The notes under the pieces were generated by a model. That model searched no databases. It saw only the letters and a list, made by a program, of their open reading frames with translations, and was not told the DNA's origin. From a virus, in IMG/VR virus record IMGVR_UViG_3300026097_000010, positions 88,483-152,482 of that record: DNA of 64,000 nt; one strand, 5' to 3'. Both the position numbers and the translations under genes were made by a program. Each line of letters begins with the position of its first letter. The stretch's first letter is position 1. Below are positions 7,334 through 17,300 of this stretch, one piece after another.

Positions 7334-8176
7334 TCATTCGTCCCCGCTTGTGCCTCTTTCTTGGGTAAGTCCATTATCTCTACCTTCGTTCTGTCTGGTC
7401 CAACTAGGATTCATACCATTCATTTCTAAAATATCGTCACGAATGTTTTGATTGCGTTTTTCAATGTTAATGATCCTTACAAATGAATTTGTAACAGCCG
7501 CAGTGTAGTATGCAAAAGGATTGTCTGATTTTGATTCATCGAACTGTAGTCCGATCTGTGCTAGCTGTAAAATAGCCTGCCCTTGCATTTCGTCATTGTA
7601 GGTATATCCTCGAACGTTGCCTCGTGTACCGTAACGTTCGCACAATTTCATCCACATTTTAGCCAGTTCGTTGGTGGCCATACCGTGGTCCTTAGAGAAC
7701 TTACCACTGTCTAAAGGACCACGCCAGTGACTTTTTCCTACGCATTCTAACTCTCCTTCGTCATTACTAAATTTCCAATGTTGGAACGGAGGAAAATTAA
7801 CTTTTTCGTGTGCATCGGCAACAGTCTTTACTGTTTTCTTTCTGCCAGGTGCAAGCGGAATATGATCAAATGTCATAATTCTAAAAATCAACTCTTCTTT
7901 GGTAATTTTTCTATAATCGATTTCGAAATCTTTTAGGCTGGGCTTTTTTCCTTTATAATCTTGACAAGCAAGTTCGTGTGCTTCTTTGGCCAATCTTGCG
8001 GCCTTGTTTCGCTTTGCTTCAGCAACAGTCCGAATATTGATTTTGTCGATGCTAGGCAAAATTATATCGTACCGATGGTAATCTTTTTGAAGGTAAGAAC
8101 AGAATGTATTCTTGCTCCTGTGAATTTCTTTCAATAAATCTTTATTGTTTAAATATTTTACTCGGCGCTGTGTCAT
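7334..8176 (-). CDS. 55: gp55 sigma factor for late transcription
   Basis: 280 residues against 185 in T4. The N-terminal VKYLNNKDLLKEI matches the start of T4 gp55. The part from about 166 to 245 (ELAKMWMKL, RGYTYNDEMQGQAI, FDESKSDNPFAYYT, NSFVRIINIEK) matches its sigma region-2-like core, which binds RNA polymerase and recognises late promoters. Between them, about residues 32-160, lies an insertion absent from T4. gp55 replaces host sigma factors so that polymerase uses TATAAATA sites, several of which occur in this window. It is the first gene of the minus-strand unit and has its own extended -10 promoter. Confidence 0.9.
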   Translation of the reverse strand: MTQRRVKYLNNKDLLKEIHRSKNTFCSYLQKDYHRYDIILPSIDKINIRTVAEAKRNKAARLAKEAHELACQDYKGKKPSLKDFEIDYRKITKEELIFRIMTFDHIPLAPGRKKTVKTVADAHEKVNFPPFQHWKFSNDEGELECVGKSHWRGPLDSGKFSKDHGMATNELAKMWMKLCERYGTRGNVRGYTYNDEMQGQAILQLAQIGLQFDESKSDNPFAYYTAAVTNSFVRIINIEKRNQNIRDDILEMNGMNPSWTRQNEGRDNGLTQERGTSGDE

Positions 8177-8196
8177 GTTATGTGTATACTCCTATC

Positions 8197-8215
8197 GCTA
8201 TTATAATAGCATATT
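8197..8215 (-). promoter_or_regulatory. Extended -10 promoter for gp55
   Basis: On the minus strand the sequence runs ATATGC-TATTAT-AATAGC, a TGn extended -10 (TGC TATTAT) inside a 14-nt perfect palindrome (8197-8210), followed by AGGAG (8193-8189) before the ATG at 8176. The same arrangement precedes the gene at 42699. No good -35 is visible here. Confidence 0.5.
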
Positions 8216-8223
8216 TTTCTAAG

Positions 8224-8231
8224 AATAAATA
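8224..8231 (+). promoter_or_regulatory. Late promoter candidate (AATAAATA) for the tail and baseplate block
   Basis: AATAAATA matches the late consensus TATAAATA at 7 of 8 positions and lies 27 nt before the gp48 ATG at 8259. It heads a long plus-strand run of virion genes. Confidence 0.5.
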
Positions 8232-8258
8232 GAGTTAAGAATAGGAAATTTTACCAAA

Positions 8259-9323
8259 ATGGCATTAAAAATTAATCCTTTAGCAATTGCTGTTGGAGCA
8301 ATTGCGGTACAAGCTGCAAGCCAGGCATCAAATGAAAACTCTGCAACAGTTCCGTCGCAGGTTTCAGAAAGCTCAAAACAAAGTCTAGATTCAACAGTTT
8401 CTAGATTGTCCGATGGACTTGCAGAAGCACAACGAGGTGTTTCTGAAACCTTAGGAAATCTTGACGAAAGAATTAGCGATTTTGCAAATGATACATTCGG
8501 CAGTCTAACTGATACAGTTAGTACATTTCGAGATACAGCTGATATTGCAGGCGCATTAGACAAATTAACAGGCGGCAACCTCGCCGGCGGTTTATCTGAC
8601 TTGGCATCGGGAATCTCTAAATCAGCAGGCATTCTTAACGATATTCTCAGTTTAAAAAGGGGAGCGAATCTCCCCGCAGGTGCTGATTTATTTCAAGCTT
8701 CAGGTCCAGCAATTAAAGTTCAACCTAACGCTAAAAATGACTGGAGAGTAAAAATTAATACTAATTGGGCAATTTTTAACTCTGCGTTATTCAAAAGACT
8801 AGAAGAAACTGGAGGTGTAGTATTTCCTTTTACACCTCAAATAACCTTTTCAACTTCTGCCAGTTATAACGAAATAGAACCAACACATAGTAATTATCCT
8901 TTCAATGCATATCAAAATAGCAAAATTGAAGATATACAAATTAATGCAAATTTTGTAAATCAAACCGAACGAGATGCAGAATATTTTATAGCCGCTATGA
9001 CATTTTTTAAAACAGCTACAAAAATGTTCTACGGACAAGGCGCAAATGTAGGCAACCCGCCAATAATTTGTCATCTTTCGGGTTACGGCAGTCAAATGTT
9101 TGATAGGGTTCCGGTAGTTGTAACGAGTGTTAACTTAGATTTGCCGAATGATTGTGATTATATCAGATACACATCAGGAAACGATACTACCTGGGTACCA
9201 TCAGACCTCAGTTTAAATCTTAGTGTAAGACCGGTATACAATAGAGCACAATTGCGCCAGTTTAGTTTACAACAGTATGCTCAGGGTAATATGATCTCGC
9301 CAACCGGAGGAAGATACTTATAA
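8259..9323 (+). CDS. 48: gp48 baseplate tail tube cap
   Basis: 354 residues. The N-terminal third is Ala/Ser-rich and helical. The rest is beta-rich, with NDWRVKINTNW, FPFTPQITFSTSASY and the C-terminal SLNLSVRPVYNRAQLRQFSL followed by a Gly-rich end, the pattern of T4-like gp48. gp48 caps the baseplate and nucleates the tail tube. It is the first gene of a plus-strand run and overlaps gp53 at its stop, the usual marine T4-like arrangement. Confidence 0.85.
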   Translation: MALKINPLAIAVGAIAVQAASQASNENSATVPSQVSESSKQSLDSTVSRLSDGLAEAQRGVSETLGNLDERISDFANDTFGSLTDTVSTFRDTADIAGALDKLTGGNLAGGLSDLASGISKSAGILNDILSLKRGANLPAGADLFQASGPAIKVQPNAKNDWRVKINTNWAIFNSALFKRLEETGGVVFPFTPQITFSTSASYNEIEPTHSNYPFNAYQNSKIEDIQINANFVNQTERDAEYFIAAMTFFKTATKMFYGQGANVGNPPIICHLSGYGSQMFDRVPVVVTSVNLDLPNDCDYIRYTSGNDTTWVPSDLSLNLSVRPVYNRAQLRQFSLQQYAQGNMISPTGGRYL

Positions 9324-9622
9324 TGGCAAGTTACAGTAAAAGTTCTCCGTATTCGTCTACTCCGCAAAATAGACTCTATCTGGAATTGTTAGATATAAGA
9401 CCTGTTCCTGCAGAACCCGACGATTTTTTGTATACAATCGAAAGCCAATATCAACATCGTCCTGATTTATTAGCTTACGATTTATATGGCAACGAAAAGC
9501 TTTGGTGGGTATTTGCTCAAAGAAACATGGCAATTATTAAAGACCCTATATATGATTTTGAAATAGGAAATAAAATTTATTTGCCTAAAAAAACAAATTT
9601 AGAAAGATTTTTAGGAGTCTAA
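9323..9622 (+). CDS. 53: gp53 baseplate wedge protein
   Basis: 99 residues, shorter than T4 gp53 but typical of marine relatives. It contains DLYGNEKLWWVFAQRNM followed by a LysM-like IKDPIYDFEIGNKIYLP, the recognised gp53 core that links wedges in the baseplate. It starts at the gp48 stop (TAATG) and is followed at once by the hub-like gene. Confidence 0.88.
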   Translation: MASYSKSSPYSSTPQNRLYLELLDIRPVPAEPDDFLYTIESQYQHRPDLLAYDLYGNEKLWWVFAQRNMAIIKDPIYDFEIGNKIYLPKKTNLERFLGV

Positions 9623-9623
9623 T

Positions 9624-12086
9624 GTGGCTGCAGAATTCACTGAAAGACGGCTACAGTCGACTGGTAGCACCACAAATGCTAATATTGATAGAAGCCAGCC
9701 ATATGTTGATATTCAAAAGAACGGCAAGACTGAAAGAATATACGGAGATCAAGCACAACTTGAATCTTTTAAACAGAAACAAGCCGCCCGAAAATCCACA
9801 AACACTGGAACTCAAAACGTTTCAGTTGCATCTGGACAAGCAACTAATATAACAGGAATAGATGTTCCAGGCGCTATTAGTGAATTTATTAATAATTCAC
9901 CCGAAGAAACATTGCAATCGGCTACTAAAACTCAAACTCAAGGCGGCCGAGGACTTACAAACATAGTTGCTAACCCAATGGAGCAATTTGCTTCGTATAC
10001 TCCATTGTGGACCATGGCTGTTTTAACTCCTACACAATTCAATGATCCTGCTTCGTATCGCACCGACGATTTAAGTTTTGCTGGAGATTTCGACATCAAT
10101 TTCGAAACAGGAAATACAATCGAATCAAGTATAATTTTTTCTAGTGCAGGAAGAGGAGACGAATATCGAACGACAACATTTTATGGATCTCCTGAATATT
10201 TTGTAGATAATTTTGTTATGCGTTCAATAATATCAGCAACTCCTGCAACCGGAAATTCAAATGCAATAAAATTTGATTTTGAAATACACGAACCGTACTC
10301 TATGGGCCTTTTGTTACAGAGTATGCAAAATGCAGCTTTAAAAGCCGGATATGCAAATTATCTTGATAATTGTCCATATTTGCTAAGATTAGACTTCAAA
10401 GGATTTTCAGAAACCGGACAAGAATATACTTCTATTAAACCGAAGTATTTTGTTATGAAATTGTCTAGCGTTAAATTTGAAGTAAATGAAGGCGGAAGTC
10501 TTTACAAAGTAGAAGCTATTCCTTATAACCATCAAGCATTTAGTGATGCAATGGATATAACATTTAAGGATTTATCTTTAAAGGCCGGTAGCAAAGGAAC
10601 AGTTGAAGAGTTGTTGGTTAACGGCCCAGAAAGTTTGGTGGCTGCACTTAATGCAAATGAACTGAAACTTGTAGAAGAAAAAAGAATTACTGTGCCTGAC
10701 GAGTATGATATTCAATTTCCAGAAAAATCTAGCGACTTTCAGTCAAGATCTAAATTACCAGTTGAAAAAGGTGCTACAAAAAACCCAAAAGCAGGCAGCG
10801 GAAGAAAAGTCATCAAAGGAACAGATGTAGAAGTTGTTACTGATTTTACATCTAATCCTATAGGAAAATCATCTTTCGGATATGATGCAGGCCAAGGCGG
10901 CAATTTTGTTTTTAAGAAAGAAGGCGATGTTGTTGACGAAAAAACAGGAAAGATAAGAAGGGATCAAATGATAATTGATCCAAAAAACAGAACCTTTATG
11001 TTTAGTCAAGGACAGAGTTTAACAGACATTATAACACAAGTTGTTTTAAGTTCGCAATATGTAAAAAATGCAATTTCTCCTCCTGTAAATTCAGACGGAT
11101 TTATTAGATGGTTTCGATTGGATATACAGATAGAGTTTGGCCAGTTTGACTATCTAGTGGGAGATTACGCTAGAAAAATTACATTTCGTGTTGTACCGTT
11201 TTTGGTTCATCACAGCATTTTTTCAAATCCCAATTCTGCACCAATCGGATACGATCAATTAGAAAAGAAAATTGCTAAACGGTACGACTATATCTATACC
11301 GGACAAAACAATGACATTATAAATTTTGATATACAGATAAACAATTTATTTTATTCAGGAACTAATTCTAGTTCAGAAGGCAATACAGCCTCAGAACAGA
11401 ATCCTGATATTAAAGGAGCCTCGCCGGATCCAGGACTTGAAACAGAAACTCCTGCAGGTGCCGCACCGGAGACGCAAGCTGCCCAGACTGGACGAGCTAG
11501 ACCGATGGCAGATCCTGATAATCTAAAAACTAAGTTTAAAGGAGGATCAGGATCTAAAGACACAGAACAGATGGTTGCTGAATCTTTTCATAATGCATTT
11601 ATTACTGGAAGTAGTGCTGACATGGTAAGTTTAGATCTAGAAGTTTTAGGAGATCCGTATTGGCTAGTCGACAGCGGAATGTCAAATTATTTTGCAGACA
11701 CTAACGAGCCTACTGATCTTATAAATGCTGATGGCACAGCAAATTATGAAGGCAGCGATGTCTATATCTATATTACATTCAGAACTCCTGCTGATATAGA
11801 CATAGCATCGGGAATGTATCAATTTAGTAAAAATCAAACTGAAAGCCCGTTCGGCGGCATATACAGGGTTACTATGTGTGAAAATACATTTAATGAAGGC
11901 AGATTTACACAAAAACTTAGATGCATAAGAATGCCGGGACAACCAGCAGATTACGACGGCGAGACTGCCACTAAAGATCCACAAAATGCACTGGCAGTCC
12001 AAACCGGAAAACAAAAATCTGAAAAAACTGGAGTAAATGACGACTCGAAATCAGTAGCTAAAAGAGTGCTCGGAGGCAGCATTTAA
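9624..12086 (+). CDS. Large baseplate hub-region structural protein (gp27-position)
   Basis: 820 residues from a GTG start at 9624, overlapping the gp53 stop; an ATG two bases earlier is in another frame. The N-terminal 110 residues are polar and disordered-looking. The central part is beta-rich (ASYTPLWTMAVLTP, YNHQAFSDAMD, DGFIRWFRLDIQIEFGQFD). A Ser/Gly/Pro/Ala-rich linker occurs at about 575-640, and a last domain ends with FGGIYRVTMCENTFNEGRFTQ. It lies directly before gp5 with a one-base overlap, where T4-like phages encode hub components. A gp27-like role is inferred from position and fold-like pattern, not from a recognised motif. Confidence 0.7.
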   Translation: MAAEFTERRLQSTGSTTNANIDRSQPYVDIQKNGKTERIYGDQAQLESFKQKQAARKSTNTGTQNVSVASGQATNITGIDVPGAISEFINNSPEETLQSATKTQTQGGRGLTNIVANPMEQFASYTPLWTMAVLTPTQFNDPASYRTDDLSFAGDFDINFETGNTIESSIIFSSAGRGDEYRTTTFYGSPEYFVDNFVMRSIISATPATGNSNAIKFDFEIHEPYSMGLLLQSMQNAALKAGYANYLDNCPYLLRLDFKGFSETGQEYTSIKPKYFVMKLSSVKFEVNEGGSLYKVEAIPYNHQAFSDAMDITFKDLSLKAGSKGTVEELLVNGPESLVAALNANELKLVEEKRITVPDEYDIQFPEKSSDFQSRSKLPVEKGATKNPKAGSGRKVIKGTDVEVVTDFTSNPIGKSSFGYDAGQGGNFVFKKEGDVVDEKTGKIRRDQMIIDPKNRTFMFSQGQSLTDIITQVVLSSQYVKNAISPPVNSDGFIRWFRLDIQIEFGQFDYLVGDYARKITFRVVPFLVHHSIFSNPNSAPIGYDQLEKKIAKRYDYIYTGQNNDIINFDIQINNLFYSGTNSSSEGNTASEQNPDIKGASPDPGLETETPAGAAPETQAAQTGRARPMADPDNLKTKFKGGSGSKDTEQMVAESFHNAFITGSSADMVSLDLEVLGDPYWLVDSGMSNYFADTNEPTDLINADGTANYEGSDVYIYITFRTPADIDIASGMYQFSKNQTESPFGGIYRVTMCENTFNEGRFTQKLRCIRMPGQPADYDGETATKDPQNALAVQTGKQKSEKTGVNDDSKSVAKRVLGGSI

Positions 12087-13900
12087 TGTCACAACAACGA
12101 AGAAGAGCACAAAATCAAAGACAGCGTCTTAACGAATCGCTTCCTACAAGTCCTATACTTGCAAGAGTTATAAGTCATCTTGATTCTAAGGTAATGGGCG
12201 GTCTTGAAGTTACTCTATTGCGTAATCAGGGAAACACGCTAGGCGAAGACACAGAAACGTATTCTTGCTGGCCAGCATTTCCGTTCTTTGGATATACCGG
12301 ATATGAATTTCAAGGGCTAAACAACCAAGACTTTAACGACACACAAAAAAGTTACGGAATGTGGATGGTTCCACCAGACGTTGGAGTAACTGTAATGGTA
12401 GTGTTCATTGAAGGAGATCCTAGTAAAGGTTATTGGATTGCCTGTGTTCCTCCTGACTTCAATAATCATATGGTTCCTGCTCTAGGAGCGAGCACAGAAG
12501 TTGATTTAAGTAAGGAGGATCAACAAAAGTACAATACTACACAACCACTACCTGTAGGAAATCCTAACAAAAAATATATGCGCGATATTGGGTTTCCTGC
12601 AGAAAACATTGATTTTCTAAAAAAACCAGTTCATCCAATAGCCGATAGATTTTTAGAACAAGGCACACTTGAAGACGATATTAGAGGTCCTACTACAACG
12701 ACAGCCCGCCGCGATATTCCTAGTGCGGTATACGGCATTTCGACTCCAGGTCCGTTAGACAGACGTCCAGGATCTAAAAGAGCAAGAATAGGAAAAAATA
12801 ATAATCAAACTCCTGCTCCTGTTCCTGTAAGTCGACTAGGTGGTACAACTTTTGTAATGGACGATGGCGATGATCGTTATCAAAGAAAAACGCCAGCCAG
12901 CGAAGGTCCTGTAGATTATGCTGATACACTTAATGATGAAACAGGCGATCCTACAATACCATACAATGAATATTTTCGTATAAGAACCAGAACCGGGCAT
13001 CAAATTTTGATGCATAATTCAGAAGATTTAATTTATATCGGAAATGCCAAAGGCACTACTTGGATTGAATTAACCGCCAACGGAAAAATTGACATCTATG
13101 CAGAAGACTCTATTTCAGTACATACACAAACAGACATAAATTTTCGTGCCGACAGAGACGTCAACATCGAAGCAGGCCGCAATATTAATATGAAGGCTAC
13201 CGCCGAGTACCAAAGTCCAGACAGCTTGATTAACGAAAAGAAAATTCAAGATGCCAGAGAGTTTGAAAACGGCAGGATACAATTTGAAAGTGCTTTCAAT
13301 ACTAATATTTTAGTCGGTGCAAATTTAAAAGTCGAAACTAGAAAATATAAAAATATAGACGATGAAGATGTTGATGGAAACTTAGATATTAACATCAAAG
13401 GTAACACTAAAATAGCGACCGGCACTGGAGATGTAGAAGATCTATATAGGCTTGATATAAACACCGACGGCAATGTGTTTGTAACTACAACAAATAATGT
13501 TGATCTTTATACCGAAGCAAATGTTAAAATCAAAACTGGTGGAAATTTAGATCTGAATACCGATGGCAATAATGCCTATACTGCAGGTGGGTCAACTGAT
13601 ATTTTAAGTGGCGGAAACCACACAGAAACTGCCGCAAGAATTGATATGAACGGCCCAACAGCTAGAACAGCAGAAGAAGCTGTCGAAAGCAATATTGCCG
13701 AAGTCATAACTGATCTTATATTACATGATAATGTAAGAACCGACGGAACACAAGTTTGGGCTGATACAAAATATCAAACAGAAATAATAAAGAGCATTAT
13801 GCGAAGAGTGCCTATGCACGAACCCTGGGCACAGCATGAACATCTTGCTCCGCAAATACAAACGCCCAACGATACAGATAGAGAGTTAGGAGAAGAATAA
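12086..13900 (+). CDS. 5: gp5-like baseplate hub spike without lysozyme domain
   Basis: 604 residues. An OB-fold-type N-terminal domain includes MWMVPPDVGVTVMVVFIEGD and GYWIACVPPDF (about 90-130). A long linker follows, then a region with repeated short beta strands rich in Asn, Asp, Gly and Ile (about 300-530), as expected for the triple-stranded beta-helix spike. It ends with a motif containing MHEPWAQHEH. T4 gp5 carries a T4-lysozyme-like domain between OB fold and helix. No such domain or its catalytic Glu/Asp context is seen here, so cell-wall cleavage must be done by another protein. Confidence 0.85.
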   Translation: MSQQRRRAQNQRQRLNESLPTSPILARVISHLDSKVMGGLEVTLLRNQGNTLGEDTETYSCWPAFPFFGYTGYEFQGLNNQDFNDTQKSYGMWMVPPDVGVTVMVVFIEGDPSKGYWIACVPPDFNNHMVPALGASTEVDLSKEDQQKYNTTQPLPVGNPNKKYMRDIGFPAENIDFLKKPVHPIADRFLEQGTLEDDIRGPTTTTARRDIPSAVYGISTPGPLDRRPGSKRARIGKNNNQTPAPVPVSRLGGTTFVMDDGDDRYQRKTPASEGPVDYADTLNDETGDPTIPYNEYFRIRTRTGHQILMHNSEDLIYIGNAKGTTWIELTANGKIDIYAEDSISVHTQTDINFRADRDVNIEAGRNINMKATAEYQSPDSLINEKKIQDAREFENGRIQFESAFNTNILVGANLKVETRKYKNIDDEDVDGNLDINIKGNTKIATGTGDVEDLYRLDINTDGNVFVTTTNNVDLYTEANVKIKTGGNLDLNTDGNNAYTAGGSTDILSGGNHTETAARIDMNGPTARTAEEAVESNIAEVITDLILHDNVRTDGTQVWADTKYQTEIIKSIMRRVPMHEPWAQHEHLAPQIQTPNDTDRELGEE

Positions 13901-14343
13901 TGGCCACTACTAGATTGTATAATCAAACAGTTGTTGCAAGAAATAAAGTCAGTGTCGGTGATGCAAATACAGGATCGTTTACTTATAAAGGATTTAGTTC
14001 GAAAGAAAAAACTAAAGGTTTTAAACTATATGATATAGATCTTGTAAAGCAGGATTTAATAAACCATTTTTACATAAGAAAAGGTGAAAAGTTAGAAAAT
14101 CCTGCGTTCGGAACCGTAATATGGGATATGTTGTTTGAGCAATTTACAGAAGAAGTAAAAGAAATTATTGCCAAAGACGTCGAAGATGTTATTAATTATG
14201 ACCCTAGGATAACTGTTAATTCTATTGCAATCGATGCAACAAGCATGGGTATAAGAATAGAAGCAGATATAACATATCTTCCTTTTGATGTTAACGAAAG
14301 GATGACCTTTAATTTCGATAGAGATAACAATACAATAAACTGA
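13900..14343 (+). CDS. 25: gp25 baseplate wedge protein
   Basis: 147 residues. The gp25/W family core is present: DLINHFYIRKGEKLENPAFG, then LFEQFTEEVKEII and VINYDPRI. gp25 joins the wedge to the sheath-initiation region of the baseplate. It overlaps the gp5 stop by one base and precedes gp6, the conserved order of T4-like and other contractile systems. Confidence 0.93.
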   Translation: MATTRLYNQTVVARNKVSVGDANTGSFTYKGFSSKEKTKGFKLYDIDLVKQDLINHFYIRKGEKLENPAFGTVIWDMLFEQFTEEVKEIIAKDVEDVINYDPRITVNSIAIDATSMGIRIEADITYLPFDVNERMTFNFDRDNNTIN

Positions 14344-14384
14344 CCAGTTTATCAAGTATGGTAAATACCATATAGGAAACATTT

Positions 14385-17300
14385 ATGAGTTCAACAGCTA
14401 GACAAAACAACCTTATTTTAAACGAGGACTGGACGAGAATATATCAGACATTTAAAAATGCTGATTTCAAAAGTTACGACTTTGAAAATCTTCGTCGTGT
14501 AATTATTGCATATCTACGTGAAAATTATCCCGAAGATTTTAACGATTATATTGAAAGTTCCGAGTATCTTGCTCTTATCGATGCTGTTGCATTTTTAGGA
14601 CAAAGTCTCAGTTTTCGTGTAGATTTAGCCAGTCGCGAAAATTTTATTGAGCTTGCAGAACGCAAAGAAAGTGTCTTGCGTATCGCAAAAATGTTAGGAT
14701 ATAACGCTAAAAGAAATATCCCTGCCACCGGATTATTAAAGTTTACGTCAGTAACGACCACAGAACGCATTACCGATTCTAACGGAAGAAATTTAGCACA
14801 ACAGTTGGTAACATGGAACGATCCTACTAATACAAATTGGGCAGAGCAATTTATTTTAATTCTTAATGCAGCTATGTCTGACAACACAGAATTTGGTAGA
14901 AGCCAAGGCAGTGCAACTATTTTGGGTGTTCCAGCAGAACAGTATAGATTTAGAACGAGTACCAGTGACATACCATTATTTACTTTTTCAAAAACTGTTT
15001 CAGGCAGGTCGGCAGCTTTTGAATTGGTAAGCACAGTTTTTAAAGATGCAGAAAATTTTTACGAAGAAGCACCTACTCCTGGTAGTCAACTAGGTTTTGT
15101 ATATCGACAAGATGGTCAAGGTCCGGGTAGTATAAATACCGGTTTTTTCTTGCAATTTAAACAAGGCAGTTTAGAGTTTGCCGATTTCAATATCGAAGTT
15201 CCTACCACAAACGAAAGAGTTACAGTAGATAGTCAAAATATTAACAACGACGACGTGTGGTTGTTTAAATTAAATTCAAACGGACAGCAACTTTCAGAAT
15301 GGACTAAAGTTTCTAATTTTGTAGGAAATAATATTGCATATAACAGTGTTATTGGTAATATAAAAGATATCTATGCTGTAGAAACAAAAGAAAATGATAG
15401 AATTGATTTAGTTTTTGCAGACGGAGTATATGGAAATCTGCCCCAAGGACCTTTCAGAGTATATTACCGTGTTAGTAACGGACTAAATTATTCAATTACA
15501 CCTCAAGAAATGCGGAATATTTCTATTTCGATAGATTATGTAAACAATAATGGAGAAAGCCACACATTAACAATCGGCTTATCTTTGCAATCGACGGTTG
15601 CTAATGCCAGCGAAACTGAAAACATTGATACAATAAGACAGAATGCTCCTGCATTGTACTATACTCAAAATAGAATGATTACAGGAGAAGATTACAATCT
15701 AGCTCCATTTTCTAGTTCTCAAGATATATTAAAAGTTAAAGCCATAAACAGAACATCTAGCGGAATAAGCAGAAATTTTGATATTGTCGATGCTAGTGGA
15801 AAGTATTCTAGCATTAACGTATTTGCCGACGATGGCTTTATCTATAAAAACGAAAGCGAAAGAAATTTTTCTTTTAAGTTTACCAACAGAACAGATATTA
15901 TAAATGTTATAAAAAGACAATTAGAACCTGTTTTTAGTAGTACTGGTGTTTATAATTTTTATCTTACCAAATATGATAAAGTTGTATTCACTGATAATAA
16001 CAAGGTATGGAATCAATCTACATCGGATATAAATTCGTCAACAGGTTATTTTACAGATGCGGTAGATTTAACTTTTCAAAAAGTCGGAGTGTTTTCAACT
16101 AGTTCATTACAATACCTTAAGGTCGGTTCCACAATAAAGTTTATTGCACCTTCTGGACAATCTTTTAAGAATGGAAAGTTAGTTACTTCTAATTCGTCAG
16201 ATTCTGATCAAACTTCGTATATTTGGACCAAAGTTGTTAATATTTTAGGTGACGGTACAAATGCAAGCCGAGGTAATCTGCCGTCGGGTTTAGGTCCTAT
16301 TACATTTAGTGATCCTGTTCCTACTGGTGCAATTGCTAACAGAATTCTTCCTAGATTTGTTACCGATCTTCCTATATCTCTTGAAAATGAAATTGTTAAT
16401 TATGTTTTTCAAAATATTAATTTTGGACTTCGTTATGATAATCTTGCGTCTCAATGGAAAATTATTCAAGCATCCAATTTAGATTTAATTAGTCCTTTTA
16501 CACAAGGTCGTGCTGGAGATACTTCTAACACAAATCTTGACGGAAGTTGGAGTGTTGCTTTTGTGAAAGAAGCCGACGAATATGTTGTGCGTATTAGAAC
16601 AATTGACTATATTTTTGGAAGTGTAGAACAGAATAGATTTTATTTTGACGCTAACGAAAAAAATTACAATAGTCAAACAGGACAGGTTGTAAAAGATCAA
16701 GTAAAAGTTTTAGGAATTAATACCGGAAAAGACTTTATTACACCACTTAATAATGATTTTTCTTTTGAAATATCTGATACAATTAAATTTGATGACGGAT
16801 ACGAAAGCACAGAATCTATTAAAATTTCGTTCAGCGACTCAGATGACGACGGAGCAATTGATAATCCAGAATCTTTTGAAAATATAGTCGGCGAAGATAC
16901 AGATTTAAATTACCTTTACTTTCAAGAAACTACCGACGAATATGGCAGTGTTATCTATGAAAAAATTGATAATTCAAATGAAACAATAAAAATATTGCAA
17001 ACAGAAACAACATTTACATTTGATGATGAAGAAACATACCCAGACGGGCAATTAATTTACTTCTATGATGCAAACGAAGACAGAGTTAAGCGTGTAGATA
17101 GAACAACAAACACTCTTGTTCTAGAAAGCAGTTACCGAGCTAATATAGGACGAGATGGTTTAAAATTCCAGTATATTCACAATGCAAGCGAAGATAGAAG
17201 AATAGATCCTAGTTCTAGTAATATAATCGATCTCTTTCTGTTAACAAGAGGATACGACACCGCATATCGAAATTATCTCCGCTCCGGAGGTTCAAGACCT

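Noticed and set aside
11351-11563. Minus-strand open frame within the hub-like gene
   Set aside because: Antisense shadow of the Ser/Gly/Pro linker of the 820-residue protein; no ribosome site.
15131-15138. Perfect TATAAATA on the plus strand
   Set aside because: Inside gp6 coding sequence with no suitably placed downstream start; likely chance in AT-rich DNA.
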